This document shows, piece after piece, positions 35,554-46,026 of a stretch of 64,000 nt of DNA. The translations under genes were made by a program, and so were the position numbers. The DNA comes from Gremmenia infestans (taxonomy: Eukaryota; Ascomycota; Leotiomycetes; Helotiales; Hamatocanthoscyphaceae): contig JAFEVB010000036.1 of NCBI GenBank assembly GCA_032629725.1, forward strand, positions 1,240,001 through 1,304,000, read 5' to 3'. The notes below the pieces were generated by a model. It did no database searches. It worked only from the letters and a program-made list of their open reading frames with translations, and had not been told where the DNA came from. Position 1 is the stretch's first letter, and every line of letters starts with the position of its first letter.

Positions 35554-35891
35554 ACCGCCGATTATTTCACCTGCCCGAACAAATCCTTCCCGAGAATCAT
35601 GCTGTGTGATGCCAACTCCTAATCAAGGGCTTCATCAAGGGCTTCCAAGTGGAAAGCCCTATCCAGGGGTTTAAAGACATCCGTGCCTGTAGCGCTATTT
35701 GATATTGAATACATTCCAATGTTTTCGCTAATCTATTGGAGCGGACTCGATGGAAAGAGCGTTCTCGATCCCTACCTGCAAGAAAATATGGTAGACAATA
35801 AAGGCAATATGAATAAACCTTACTTCCGAAACCTCCAAAACTCTATCTTGGAGGACTCACATTTCCTTGATGCTTTTCTAGCTGAGTACTT

Positions 35892-37388
35892 ATGTTTATG
35901 TTCTCGTCGCTGTACAAAATGTTCGCAGACTTCCATTTATCACCACTTCGAGATCCAAGAGACCAGATCACAGAGAAAATGCGCTACTCGAAAGAATCCC
36001 TTGTTAGCAAATGCCAGGACGATGAAGTCGGCTTTCCAGAAGATGGTGGGAAAGCATGGCTAGTTGTGTTTGGGAGTTGGTGTGCTCTTTTCTCTTCGCT
36101 CGGAATTATGAATACAATGGGGGCATTCCAAGAACATATCTCGAGTCATCAGTTACAACACCTCGATGTTTCTATTGTGGGCTGGATATTCAGTCTTTAT
36201 GCCTTCCTGACGTTTGGAGTTGGCCTATTCGTTGGTCCGGTTTTCGATGCATATGGTCCGAGGTATTTGATTGTTGCTGGGAGTACACTTGTTGTGCTCA
36301 GTATGGCTTTTATGGGAAATTGTACAGGTCAGTTGAAACTTCCAGTTGGAAGATGGGAAGATGCGACCTAAGAGTTTGACATTGGTTCTTATCACTCTTT
36401 TGAACCTGACTTGATATTGATAGCTCATTTCTTTCCTTTTTTCTTCCTTCTTTCTTGTTGGTAAAACTGACGATTAGCAGAGCTCTGGCAGTTCATAATG
36501 TGCTTCAGTGTCCTTGGCGGAGTCGGATCCGCCCTCCTTTTCTCTCCATCCATTGCAATAGTCGGTCATTACTTCAATAAACGAAGAGGAACTGCCACCG
36601 GAATCGCAACGACTGGCGGTGCATTCGGAGGGATCGTCTATCCTTTGATCCTACAAGTTTTAATTCCCAAGATTGGCTTTTCCTGGTCCACTAAAGTGAT
36701 CGCCGGCATCTCACTAATGCTCTGCCTCTTCGCCAACATCTTTATCAAAGGCAGACTTCCACCCTCACCGGATGCAAACGCCAGACCAGACATTCGCATC
36801 CTCGCTCGTCCAGCCTTTGCAACCGCCGTTCTAGGGGTGTTCCTCCTCGAATTCGCTCTCTTCGTTCCCCTCACTTATATAACGTCCTACAGTCTCGCCC
36901 AAGGTTTCTCTCCCACATTCTCATCCTTGGTCCTCCCCATTCTCAATCTCGGATCCGTGTTTGGACGCTGGCTTCCAGGCTTCATCGCCGACAAGATAGG
37001 CCGGTTCAACACGGCAATCCTCGCCATAATCCTTACCGTCGCGGCTGTACTAGGTGTCTGGCTGCCTGTTGGAAACACCAAACCTGGCCTCATCATTTTT
37101 GCTCTGTTATTTGGATTTGCTAGCGGTTCGAATATTAGCCTTACGCCTGTTTGTGTGAGTCAGTTGTGTAGTATTGAGAATTATGGACGGTATTATAGTA
37201 CGTGCTTCTCGATTGTGAGTTTAGGGTGTTTGACAGGTGTTCCGATCGCGGGAAAGATACTCGATGTTAGAAGTGGGAGCTATGGGGGCTTGATCTGTTT
37301 TGTTGGGCTGGTTTATGCTGGGGGGCTCGTAGCGTTCTTGTGGGCGAGAATGATTGCCACGGGATTAAAACTCAGGATTAAGTATTGA
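35892..37388 (+). CDS. MFS transporter, monocarboxylate-permease-like
   Basis: Two exons, 35892-36327 and 36481-37388, join in phase to 447 aa. About twelve membrane helices are seen. MCT-like features: a helix 1 preceded by PEDGGKAWLVVFGSWCALF and GIMNTMGAFQ, then HYFNKRRGTATGIATTGGAF in the helix 4-5 region, and GRWLPGFIADKIGRFN between helices 8 and 9. These match fungal Mch/MCT-type permeases, which import or export small organic acids or related solutes; many have no known substrate. The ATG at 35892 gives a short cytoplasmic N-terminus; Met codons at 35898 and further in (MRYSKES) are alternatives. It is divergent from the alcohol dehydrogenase gene. Confidence 0.87.
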
Positions 37389-38030
37389 TGGGGTGAAACT
37401 AATGGAAACGTATTTCACATCTTTGCAGTTGTCATGGTGTAGTGTGTGTGATCGTGGGGGGTCTAAGAGCTCATAAATAGTCACTAGACTATTCAGAAGT
37501 TCAATGGATATTTCAACATCGCGGAAAGGCGCCGTCGAAGCAGGTGGTTGTGGTGAGGAATCGAGAAGTGGATCAGATGGAGGATTGAGGAGAATAGTTT
37601 AAGTGTTACGTTCAACTGACGGGCAGAATTTTATGACAAGGCCCTCATTGCGAATGGAAGTGCTCGAAAGATCTGGACATTGCAAGAAAATGTCACCCTT
37701 CAAATCGGCACAAGAGTGGTTTGATACCGCGAGAGCTTAACACAGTACTATTTGGTTGGAACTACGAAGAGAACACTATACTCTAATGACATGATGGGAT
37801 GCCATTGGCAGGTTGGAACAATATAGACACGTTCTGATCACGAAACTTTCAAGTATGAGAGAAAACAGGAGGCTGGTTAGCATAGCTCTTGCGAGCAACC
37901 TTTTCTCATTGAGGTGTATCTATTAATACAATGCCTGCAAGAATACACCTTAGACCTGAGTCCTCTATATTTCACTATATTTTGGATTTCGTTCTGACGG
38001 CCAATTCTCATGATATCTTATTATATCATT
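37389..38030. other. Spacer between convergent genes
   Basis: These are the 3' flanks of the MFS gene (+) and the CMD-fold gene (-). No coding or RNA signal was recognised. Confidence 0.5.
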
Positions 38031-38698
38031 CTAATGCTCAGGTCCTTTAACACTGTTCTTCTCTCCAACTAAACGAGGTCAACAATCGGATCTCACGTTC
38101 AAGAAAGGCAACTTACCATCCAAAGCAACCAGAAATCTGCTGACGCAGTTATACGCAGCAACCTAAGCAAGAAAGACATCATTAGCATACTCCAACCATT
38201 GTGTAGAGTCAAACCAACCGTAGCTGTAATCTCTACAACCTCCTTCTCGGAAAAGTGCTTCTTGAGTTCCGCAAACACAGCATCATCAACCTTAACACTC
38301 CTCGTCATAGCATCCGTAAACCTAACAACCGCCCACTGCTTCTCGCTCAACCCGCCCTCCTTCTTGCCATCTAGCTCCTTCTCGCCAAGCAGCTTCATGC
38401 CCTCCTCACTCACACCTCCTGCCTTTGCCAAAGGCGCATGATGCATCCACTCATACCAGGCTTCGTTCACCACAGCTACTCTGCATATCGCAATCTCCCT
38501 TGTATCATCAGCAAGGGTCGTCTTGGTGCGGATGGCGCCGAGGAACGAGTTCCAGCCGTCTGCGACGGCCGGCGAGTGTAGGAGAGTGAGATCAAGCGGT
38601 TGGAGGGGTCTCGGGGTACGGCGGGCTCGCACGCGTTCGACGATGGCGGTGTCCTCGGGGGAAGATATGGTTTCGGGGTCTTTATATGGGAGACGCAT
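38031..38698 (-). CDS. Carboxymuconolactone decarboxylase-fold (CMD/AhpD-like) protein
   Basis: Three exons on the minus strand, 38698-38219, 38162-38117 and 38068-38031, join in phase to 187 aa. Recognised from LDLTLLHSPAVADGWNSFL, REIAICRVAVVNEAWYEWMH and the end VAAYNCVSRFLVALDVGE, typical of fungal CMD-like proteins. No CxxC pair is present, so AhpD-type peroxidase activity is unlikely; the biochemical role is unknown. The open frame continues upstream of the chosen ATG for about 155 codons, but that stretch does not look like protein, whereas MRLPYKDP fits the family start. The middle exon is only 46 nt. Orientation is tandem with the V-ATPase gene upstream. Confidence 0.85.
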
Positions 38699-39360
38699 TT
38701 TGGAGGCGGTGGAGGAGGTCAATTGATGAGTATGCGAAAAGGTGAAGAGTCTTGTGTTGTGGTGAAGCAAGGAGGTGGGGGGCTTTTGATTGCGGGGTGG
38801 TACCGGATGAACATTCAGGCGATGAAGTAGATGCCGATCCGAAGCCGGAATGAAAGCTAGTTTTCGTGCTGCTCTCATCTCATAGTGCACAAGTTGTGTT
38901 TTTGGACCAGTCAGCGGTAGGTATATGCAGATGTAGATTGCATATGAAAAGTGATGTATGTTGAAAAGTGACCATACCTTGTCAATTGATACCTCCCTTG
39001 CCGAACATGATTGCCGAGATGGCAGCACGTTCAAAAAGCCTCGTCTTCCCCCATGATACCTCAAAGTTGATATCGGAAATAAAATTTTGATACCATGAGA
39101 AATACTAGCATACACGGCCATACTGACCACCCTCCGCTTCCACCCTCTACTTCTATGCAGCAAAAACTCCAGTATTTGTGGAACAGCAACAGTACAGATG
39201 TTTTAACTATGAAATTGCCTTTCATAGCCTTCCTAAACCCTTCCAATCCCGCCATTTCTTTCCCTTCATCGCCGTTTTCTATTATTCCCAAATAGCCTCG
39301 GGAGGTGATGCACGTTCGCATATTGTCTATTGGCCCTCCTTCTCTTCCGCGCGAGCTCGT
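38699..39360. other. Spacer between tandem minus-strand genes
   Basis: Promoter of the CMD-fold gene and 3' flank of the V-ATPase gene. Nothing else was recognised. Confidence 0.5.
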
Positions 39361-40204
39361 TTAGCACGAAACGTCGACGTTGGCCTTCGAGTTCATCAGG
39401 AGGGCAACAATCAAGCCATAAAGACCTATAATATGTTAGCACATGTATCCTGACCTTGAGAGAGTAAAAGGCAAATCATACCCAAGACTTCAGCGAAAAT
39501 GAGAATAAGAATCATGCCGACAAAGAGACGAGGTTGCTGTGCGGTACCACGTACACCAGCATCACCCACAATACCAATGGCGAATCCAGCAGCAAGACCA
39601 GCTAGACCGACACTAAGACCTGCACCGAGTTGGATGAAGCCTGTGTACAGTGGCAACTGTTGCTTGAGTCCATCCGAAATCAAAACAGACACGACGAGAC
39701 CGTAAATACCAATGATACCAGCCATAATAACTGGTACAATGTCTAGCGCACGAGTCAGTTTATTGATTCCAACCTCGAAACTTCTTCCATCTTACTCTTG
39801 ACAATCAGATCAGGTCGGAGGACACCCATAGCGCAAATACCAACACCGGACTTGGCAGTTCCATAAGCGGCGCCGAAACAGGTGAAAACAATTGCGGAGG
39901 TGCAGCCCATTGCACCAAAGAATGGCTATAGAAGTATTAGCATGATAAATTCGATGGCAGAGACGTCGAGTATTCGCGTATGCATCGATGGTTGATGATA
40001 GAGGTTCAGGAGTGGAAGGATTTCGGGAGACTGACCGCGTACACCGGGCTACACAACAAGACAATGTTAGCATATGTTTAAGCAGGATTGAATGGTATGG
40101 AAGCCTTCCAAGAGGTCTAGTTGCAAGATAAAGCTTATCTCAACGCTCTTCTGGGAGAATGGAAGTACTGACCAGTTCACGAAGCTATCGACGACGTCTC
40201 CCAT
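39361..40204 (-). CDS. vma-3: V-type ATPase proteolipid subunit c
   Basis: Five exons on the minus strand, 40204-40173, 40048-40036 (13 nt), 39925-39796, 39742-39482 and 39425-39361, join in phase to 166 aa. Four hydrophobic helices: PFFGAMGCTSAIVFTCFGAA, a second one ending in VLRPDLIVKNIVP, VPVIMAGIIGIYGLVVSVL, and the last containing [20 protein letters not shown] with the proton-carrying Glu in FAEVLG. The helix-3 region includes the invariant FAIGIVGDAGVRGTAQQPRL. This is the c ring of the vacuolar proton pump. The 13-nt micro-exon, plus a split codon, encodes CPVYA, matching the conserved CPVYAPFFG segment. It shares a 455-bp divergent promoter with SNU13. Confidence 0.96.
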
Positions 40205-40659
40205 TTTGACGGTTGGGTGAAGCTTTGGTGGAAGATTTCGGAATGCTCTTAAAGGTCGGTGAAGGTCGACACGTGTGGGTTGAGATTTTGGGGATGGGGT
40301 TGAGCTTGCAGAGATGTTGTCCGGATGGTGATGATGATGATGAGGTTCGAGGAGGTTTGAAGAAGAGCTTACGGACGCTAGTACATTTTAGGTTGGCGCC
40401 ATATTTCACGCCAGTCGTTTTGACTTCAAGCTTTTTTTATATTTTCAACCACGAACTGCAAAATTTCCTCCACCAACCACCAAATCATTACTCAACTCCA
40501 ACAGGGCGAGCCAACGCAAGGAACCCTGCCGGCCTCACTTCTATTTTCAGAAACCCTTCTCCCACCAAATGTATGTTGTCCGCCGATTTCAGCCCCCCAC
40601 CCAAAGCTCTATTTCGCAATACTGACTCTTCTATAGAAATCCCCAAAATCTTCCCAACA
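40205..40659. other. Short divergent promoter, vma-3 / SNU13
   Basis: 455 bp between two housekeeping genes. It holds a (GAT)5 run near 40328-40342 and C/A-rich leader sequence toward SNU13. No gene. Confidence 0.55.
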
Positions 40660-41342
40660 ATGGCTGAAGAACAAAACGGTTCCGCGGGTAAGTTTCAGCT
40701 TCTCGAGATTATATCTAAATTGTTTTCTTGTTTACATATCGCTCCTCAACCTCGGTGCCCTGGACAAATAGAATATCGTACTTTGTACGCTCTGAATACT
40801 TGCTAACAGCGATCCAGCTTTCCCCGTCGCCGACAGCGCCCTTTCCCAGGAGATCCTCGACAGTAAGCAAACCATTTCTTTATCTCTCATTAGCTTCCCC
40901 CCGTTGGGATTCCCGAAGACTGTTTCATCTCGCCTCTTGATCTTTGCTGAAAACATAATACTAATTCATCGCAGTCGTCCAACAAGCTTCGCACTTTCGC
41001 CAACTTAAGAAAGGAGCAAATGAAGGTTCGCATATTATCCCTCTTAGATCCAGGTCTTCCATATGCTGACCTTTTCTAGCAACAAAGACACTGAACCGTG
41101 GTATCTCCGAGATCATCATCCTCGCGGCTGATACAGCTCCATTGGCCATTCTTCTCCACCTTCCCCTGCTCTGCGAAGACAAGAACGTTGCATATGTCTA
41201 CGTTCCATCGAAGACCGCATTAGGTCGTGCATGTGGTGTCAGCAGGGCTGTGATTGCGGCTAGCATCACTACTAACGAGGCATCAGATCTGATGAACCAG
41301 ATCCGGACCCTCAAGGACAAGGTCGAGAGACTCATGATCTAA
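40660..41342 (+). CDS. SNU13: U4/U6.U5 snRNP and box C/D snoRNP protein Snu13
   Basis: Four exons, 40660-40687, 40818-40862, 40975-41025 and 41080-41342, join in phase to 128 aa, the family size. An L7Ae-type RNA-binding domain is clear: AFPVADSALSQEILD, QLKKGANEATKTLNRGISE (k-turn RNA contact), LLHLPLLCEDKNVAYVYVPS, and LGRACGVSRAVIAASITT. The protein binds the k-turn of U4 snRNA and box C/D snoRNAs, acting in splicing and rRNA 2'-O-methylation. Ribosomal L7Ae homologues and Nhp2 are excluded by the LCEDKN and ACGVSR patterns. It is transcribed away from vma-3. Confidence 0.96.
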
Positions 41343-42841
41343 GGATTTAGGCATGGAGGCACATATTTGAGTTGTACCATAAGCAACTGGCGTTTGGCTG
41401 CGGCCTCGGGGTTTGCGGGAAATTGATAAACTCGGAATACAAAACATATTAGTGCAACTGCTCATTTCCCCTGCATTGATTCTGCTGTAAACATGGTGCT
41501 CTGGTCTAATGTCGACGATCCTCTCACACAATACGAACCATCGGCATCATGTATGGGAGGTTTTCATGCCCAAGTCCAAGAACCCCTTCTCTCGACCCTT
41601 TTCAATAACTCGCATTGTTCCTATTCAAACACCCACCAAACCTTTAGTACTAGCTTTCCTACTTTAGCCAACATACTTTGGTGTGGATTGTGATATGATG
41701 AGATCGCTTGGCTTTTAATCGTGGCTAGTAAAAATGTGTTGTGACAATCCCTTCTGAAAGGTGTTCTACGAGAATCTACCGGTGGATCGCTTCTAGAGGT
41801 GTTTGGCTGCCATGGTAGCGGATTGAGATGGTTTATTTGTCCTCAACAAAGTCCTGAGCTCCATACAATTTGCTGCGGTCGCGCTCTGTCTGTGATGTGG
41901 CCTGTCTAATACACCATTTTTTGGAATAACATCCACCGTCTGGTATACCCACCGTCTGGTATATCCAGTATTCGTTACGTATGAATGGCAGATGAAGATG
42001 CGTCTAGAAAGCAGTTCACAATCATAGTTCAAATACTCATACTACTTTCAAGGGTGTCCATGGTTCGTTCTCTCCTGCTGTAGTGAGTTTTCAGTTGCTA
42101 TATTACGGGTCTTTGAAAGGAAGAATATATGTTTAGTACAGTGACTGGAGGGCAGCATATACGAAAAGGGCTTGTTTGGTACGGGCAGCTAATAAGTAGA
42201 TGTAAAAGGGGATCTTACTAGTCCCTCTACTCCCCTCTAATACTAGGTCTACAAGAATATATACAAGTGTGATTAAATGGGATGACTAGTAAATGGTTGT
42301 TACCTTCAAATAAGCCCTTCAAGTTGCTCAGCACATGGTTTAGGCTGTCAGCATGAATAACGCTGCTTTGAAAAAGCCGCGAGCAAGTACAGTCGAAACT
42401 TAGGGCCCTTGCAACTTCTAGATTGATCCCAACACAACCAAGAACTGACTTCACGTAAATACTACTCCCAGTCATTGGACGACTAACTGCAGTACAGGAA
42501 AGTGAGGAATAGCTTCACGTCCATTGGATGAAGAAGTGGGTGGGGTGGAGGTGCATGTTTTCGCATAACTTTTGATGCCATGTGATTTCTCAGCATCCGG
42601 CATGATCTCGTTCCTATCTCTCTCTTGCAGATTCCAGATGTGCTTTGAGTTTCTGATAGAGAGGCTGAGGGTTGAGGTTGAGGTTAACGTTGGCCGAGAC
42701 CCAGACCCTTGTGAGGTATTGTATTGTGTTTCCCCGCTAGAGCATGCACAAAGTAAGCGAGATTTTTTTCTCTCAACTCGAACATCCATCTTCCTGCACC
42801 AAATCACGAGGCATCGAACCATAAATCCACACAAATCAAAA
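41343..42841. other. Intergenic region of 1.5 kb
   Basis: No gene recognised. Short ORFs on both strands lack domains. A tandem ACCGTCTGGTATA-like duplication occurs near 41936-41962. The last 200 bp are presumably the promoter and leader of the methyltransferase gene. Confidence 0.45.
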
Positions 42842-44155
42842 ATGGGCAAATTCGCAAAGAACTATGGAAAGGTCGTTGGAAAAGATGCCGATGGCTTTCC
42901 CGGGTGGAAAGGTCCTTCATATGTCAAAAAGCCAGAACCGCCAAAACCGAAAAAGAAGTCTGCAAAAGGCTCTACCAGTACGAGTACGGAGACCAATGAG
43001 GAGAACGATGATTCCGCGAAAGAGCCCACCATTCCCATTGAACTACAACAATTACTCCTCAATATCTTCAGAGATGCTTTTCCTGGTCTCTTGACATCAG
43101 ATACATTGCAGCCCTTGTTGCAAGAAGTCAAGACAGCTTTATACGAAAGGGACTTCTCACGAGCTTTTGGCAAGAGCGAGTACTTGGAAGCCTACTCTGT
43201 TCGATGGAGTCCAAGCAGAGCCCTCTGTTATCTGACCATTCTGGCCGACATTCGAAAGTATCTAACGGAGATTATTCAACAGTCACCTGATTGCAAAGAG
43301 ACACCCAAAACTGCCGAGACAAACGCAGACTCACCGAACCTCAACCTTGATCCTGCCACTCACCCGGCAGATGTAGCTAAGCCCGGTCTGAACACTGCCT
43401 GTTTTGGAGGCGGTTCTGCGGAAGTGCTTGCCTTTGGTGGATTTTCCCGATACATGCGTGATGCCTCGCGCATACAAAATCGCGGGACAGATAGTCTTAC
43501 GGATGGAGAGCCATCCATGCTGACGAATCTCTCAATCTCGGACAACTCTCCCAAAGTCAATCTCCTACTTCTCGATATAGCACAATGGGAAGACGTTGTG
43601 CAACACCTGCACAACGGCCTTGCCAAACTTCCAATATTATCAAAGTATGCAAGCGCCACAGCAAGAGCTGCCAACTCAGCACTCCTTGCCGATGGAGACA
43701 TGTCTACAACGTTTCGCTCCGAAGATGTGCTTGAGACCACGCAGGATCAATTCAATGATCTCCTCGGCAAAGGACCAATGCTTCTCACCCTACTTTTTAC
43801 CCTCAATGAGCTTTATACAAAATCTATTGGCAAGACAACTGCCTTTCTCTTCAGAATGACCATGGCTGCCAAACCAGGATCTTTATTGCTGGTCGTTGAT
43901 AGCCCTGGTAGTTACTCGGAGACAAATATCGGAACCGAAGCCAAGAAGTATCCTATGTCCTGGCTTATGAATCATACTCTCCTGGAGGCACAGAACAGCA
44001 AGGCAGTCAAGAAAGATGGCGAGAAACCGATCCCCGCTAGTTGGGTGAAACTTGTCTCTGAGGATTCGAAATGGTTCCGGATGCCAGAAGACCTACGGTA
44101 CCCGATTCCATTGGAGAATATGCGTTATCAGGTGCACCTCTACAAACGCGTATGA
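42842..44155 (+). CDS. BMT6: Putative 25S rRNA uridine methyltransferase (Bmt6-like, Methyltransf_34)
   Basis: Single exon, 437 aa, starting MGKFAKNYGKVVGKDADGF with a Lys-rich N-terminus suited to nucleolar RNA binding. The core has a SAM-binding-type glycine loop, NTACFGGGSAEVLAFGGF, followed later by KVNLLLLDIAQWEDVV, the likely acidic strand end. The C-terminal SKWFRMPEDLRYPIPLENMRYQVHLYKRV is conserved in the DUF3115/Methyltransf_34 family. Yeast Bmt6 of this family makes m3U in 25S rRNA; assignment here is by remembered family resemblance, not by search. An in-frame extension upstream to about 42572 exists, but the ATG at 42842 gives the conserved start. It converges on the next gene with a 137-bp gap. 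Confidence 0.75.
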   Translation: MGKFAKNYGKVVGKDADGFPGWKGPSYVKKPEPPKPKKKSAKGSTSTSTETNEENDDSAKEPTIPIELQQLLLNIFRDAFPGLLTSDTLQPLLQEVKTALYERDFSRAFGKSEYLEAYSVRWSPSRALCYLTILADIRKYLTEIIQQSPDCKETPKTAETNADSPNLNLDPATHPADVAKPGLNTACFGGGSAEVLAFGGFSRYMRDASRIQNRGTDSLTDGEPSMLTNLSISDNSPKVNLLLLDIAQWEDVVQHLHNGLAKLPILSKYASATARAANSALLADGDMSTTFRSEDVLETTQDQFNDLLGKGPMLLTLLFTLNELYTKSIGKTTAFLFRMTMAAKPGSLLLVVDSPGSYSETNIGTEAKKYPMSWLMNHTLLEAQNSKAVKKDGEKPIPASWVKLVSEDSKWFRMPEDLRYPIPLENMRYQVHLYKRV

Positions 44156-44292
44156 ACGCACACAAGTCAGGGTTCCTTGAGTTGTGAGACAATGGGCGGG
44201 AGTGGAGCAAGTCACTGTCACGGTCACGAGGATATCGACCCCAAATTTGTTCTCAATCATCATTCGTTACTCGTAACAAGAGGTTAAGCAAC

Positions 44293-46026
44293 CTAATAGC
44301 GACTGAACATCAATGGAACTAAAGCCGTACTACTCTCGTGCCCAACCATCGCCCTGCTTTTCCACCCGGAAGAGCAAGTATTCTTGAAGAAACCTCTCAT
44401 GTGCTCCTTCCTCTCTTGATTCTTACAAAACTCCCGCCCAAGTTGCTTCAGCACGGCTTCCTTCGCTTTCTTCAACGCCGATACCCTTTTATCGGGGTCA
44501 TCAGCAAGCTCCTGTTGGGCTGCGTCTTGTTGAAAATTGCGCTGAACACCTTGTACGTTGGGATCAAATGTTGTGGGCTGTAAAACATCCACCACAGGGT
44601 TGGGGATGCGTATGGGATAGGATATCGCCGAATCTTCTGATGGCTCCTCGTGTTTCCGATGATGCTTGCGTCTGCGCCGTCTGTGCACCCGCTTCTTCTT
44701 GACCTGCACCGAGGTTTTTGTGACTTCATCGCTGAATAATTCATCATGAAGACCAGATAGCGAATCGACGACTTCGGGTTTTTCTAGCTCACCGAACAAG
44801 TAATCCAACTCATCCTGGCTGTGCGAGCTCATAGAACTTTCAACTTCCGAACCGCTTTGTTGAGATAGCCATTCATCACTACCACTGATTCTAGTCAGTG
44901 GCGCGAGAGCATCTTCCCAGCTACCGCCATTGATCAAAAAGACGTTCTCAAAGTCGAACTCTTTGACAGTGTGCCGATGCTCATACACGTAGTCCGAAAC
45001 TTGCTCTACGGACATTGTGGCGTTGCGAACTTGCATATAGCGGAGCTTAGGAAACGTCATAGATGGACGCGGCGGTGCAGCTGGTAATGGCGACATGGGC
45101 GACGTGACTTCAGCAAACAATTTTGCAGCTCTTCTTGGAGGCGCAAAGAGCGGATCAGAGAACAGTGTCAATGGACAGGGTCCTTTCCTGCCATTCCAGC
45201 CGAAGCTGACTTTCTCGAGATTGGCCGAGAAATTTCGAATGTAGTCATCTAGGATTTTGAGATGGTCAAGTCCGGGCCTGAGACCAAGGAAATCCCAAGA
45301 GTCCATGGTGATGGCGAGCTTCCTAATTTGTTTCCACCGGCGCCCTGCAGATGGCGTGCATCCATAACCCGGATGATGTCTGAGATACTGAAGGCCTGCA
45401 GGATGTATTTGGCGTAACGAGAGCTTCTCTAGTCGAAGCATCGGTGCTCGCTCAATAGCTATACGCAGACTTATGAGTGCATAGTCGACACAATCTCGAC
45501 GATATCTCTGCGCCGGATCTTGTCCTGGACACGAGATAGTGAGATGTCTAAGATTGGGCATCTGTGTTAACGCATTGATGAAAGCTGGTACATTGGTAGC
45601 GGCGTGGAAGAGAGGAGGATATTGTTGTGTCAGGAGGTCCCCCAATTCTGGGCTTCCATATTTGGGCCGTGAGGTGACTGAGGTGACTGTTGTATGAGGG
45701 GTATATAAGAAGTTGACCTCGTGACCATTCATTGGATTCAGGAGTGGCGGGAGGAAGGTAGCCTCACTATGAGGCATGGAAAATGTAAGGTGCTCAATAT
45801 GCGGCCCAATTCGAGACAATGCCTCAAGACGAGACGGTCGTATAAGAGCGGATGGTGTGAAAGTTAAGCGGGTTCGGGTGAAAAGAGCTGGAGTTGTAAG
45901 CTCGCAGAACTCGAACTGTGTGAGGCGCAAGGTACAGATGGAAGCTGTGTCCATGTGCAAGAGGAGAGCTGATCGAATGCTATCGTCCCGCCAAAGGTGG
46001 AGGAGTATTGGGCTGGCGTGGGCCAT
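44293..46026 (-). CDS. F-box/leucine-rich-repeat-like protein
   Basis: Single exon, 577 aa. The first 45 residues (PILLHLWRDDSIRSALLLHM ... LRLTQFEFCELTTPALFTR) have the pattern of a degenerate F-box. LRR-like segments follow (IGPHIEHLTFSM, MPNLRHLTISCPG, LEKLSLRQI, IRKLAITMDSW, LEKVSFGWNGRKGPCP). The middle part is acidic. A strongly basic stretch of about residues 425-460 (KKKRVHRRRRRKHHRKH) could be a nuclear signal. No catalytic motif is seen. A role as a substrate adaptor is only a guess; this is a family commonly annotated as hypothetical in Pezizomycotina. The start is the first ATG of the frame. Confidence 0.8.
   Translation of the reverse strand: MAHASPILLHLWRDDSIRSALLLHMDTASICTLRLTQFEFCELTTPALFTRTRLTFTPSALIRPSRLEALSRIGPHIEHLTFSMPHSEATFLPPLLNPMNGHEVNFLYTPHTTVTSVTSRPKYGSPELGDLLTQQYPPLFHAATNVPAFINALTQMPNLRHLTISCPGQDPAQRYRRDCVDYALISLRIAIERAPMLRLEKLSLRQIHPAGLQYLRHHPGYGCTPSAGRRWKQIRKLAITMDSWDFLGLRPGLDHLKILDDYIRNFSANLEKVSFGWNGRKGPCPLTLFSDPLFAPPRRAAKLFAEVTSPMSPLPAAPPRPSMTFPKLRYMQVRNATMSVEQVSDYVYEHRHTVKEFDFENVFLINGGSWEDALAPLTRISGSDEWLSQQSGSEVESSMSSHSQDELDYLFGELEKPEVVDSLSGLHDELFSDEVTKTSVQVKKKRVHRRRRRKHHRKHEEPSEDSAISYPIRIPNPVVDVLQPTTFDPNVQGVQRNFQQDAAQQELADDPDKRVSALKKAKEAVLKQLGREFCKNQERKEHMRGFFKNTCSSGWKSRAMVGHESSTALVPLMFSRY

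Larger units (their letters stand above)
34778..35891. other. Divergent promoter region, alcohol dehydrogenase / MFS
   Basis: About 1.1 kb with no gene. It holds a (CCCTT)10 tract (35396-35445) and a G-rich quadruplex-like stretch (35527-35553). Small ORFs just before the MFS start have no domain. Confidence 0.5.

Noticed and set aside
38699..39163. In-frame N-terminal extension of the CMD-fold protein
   Set aside because: The open frame continues upstream, but the translated stretch is low-quality, unlike the family, and the usual MRLPY start is present at 38698.
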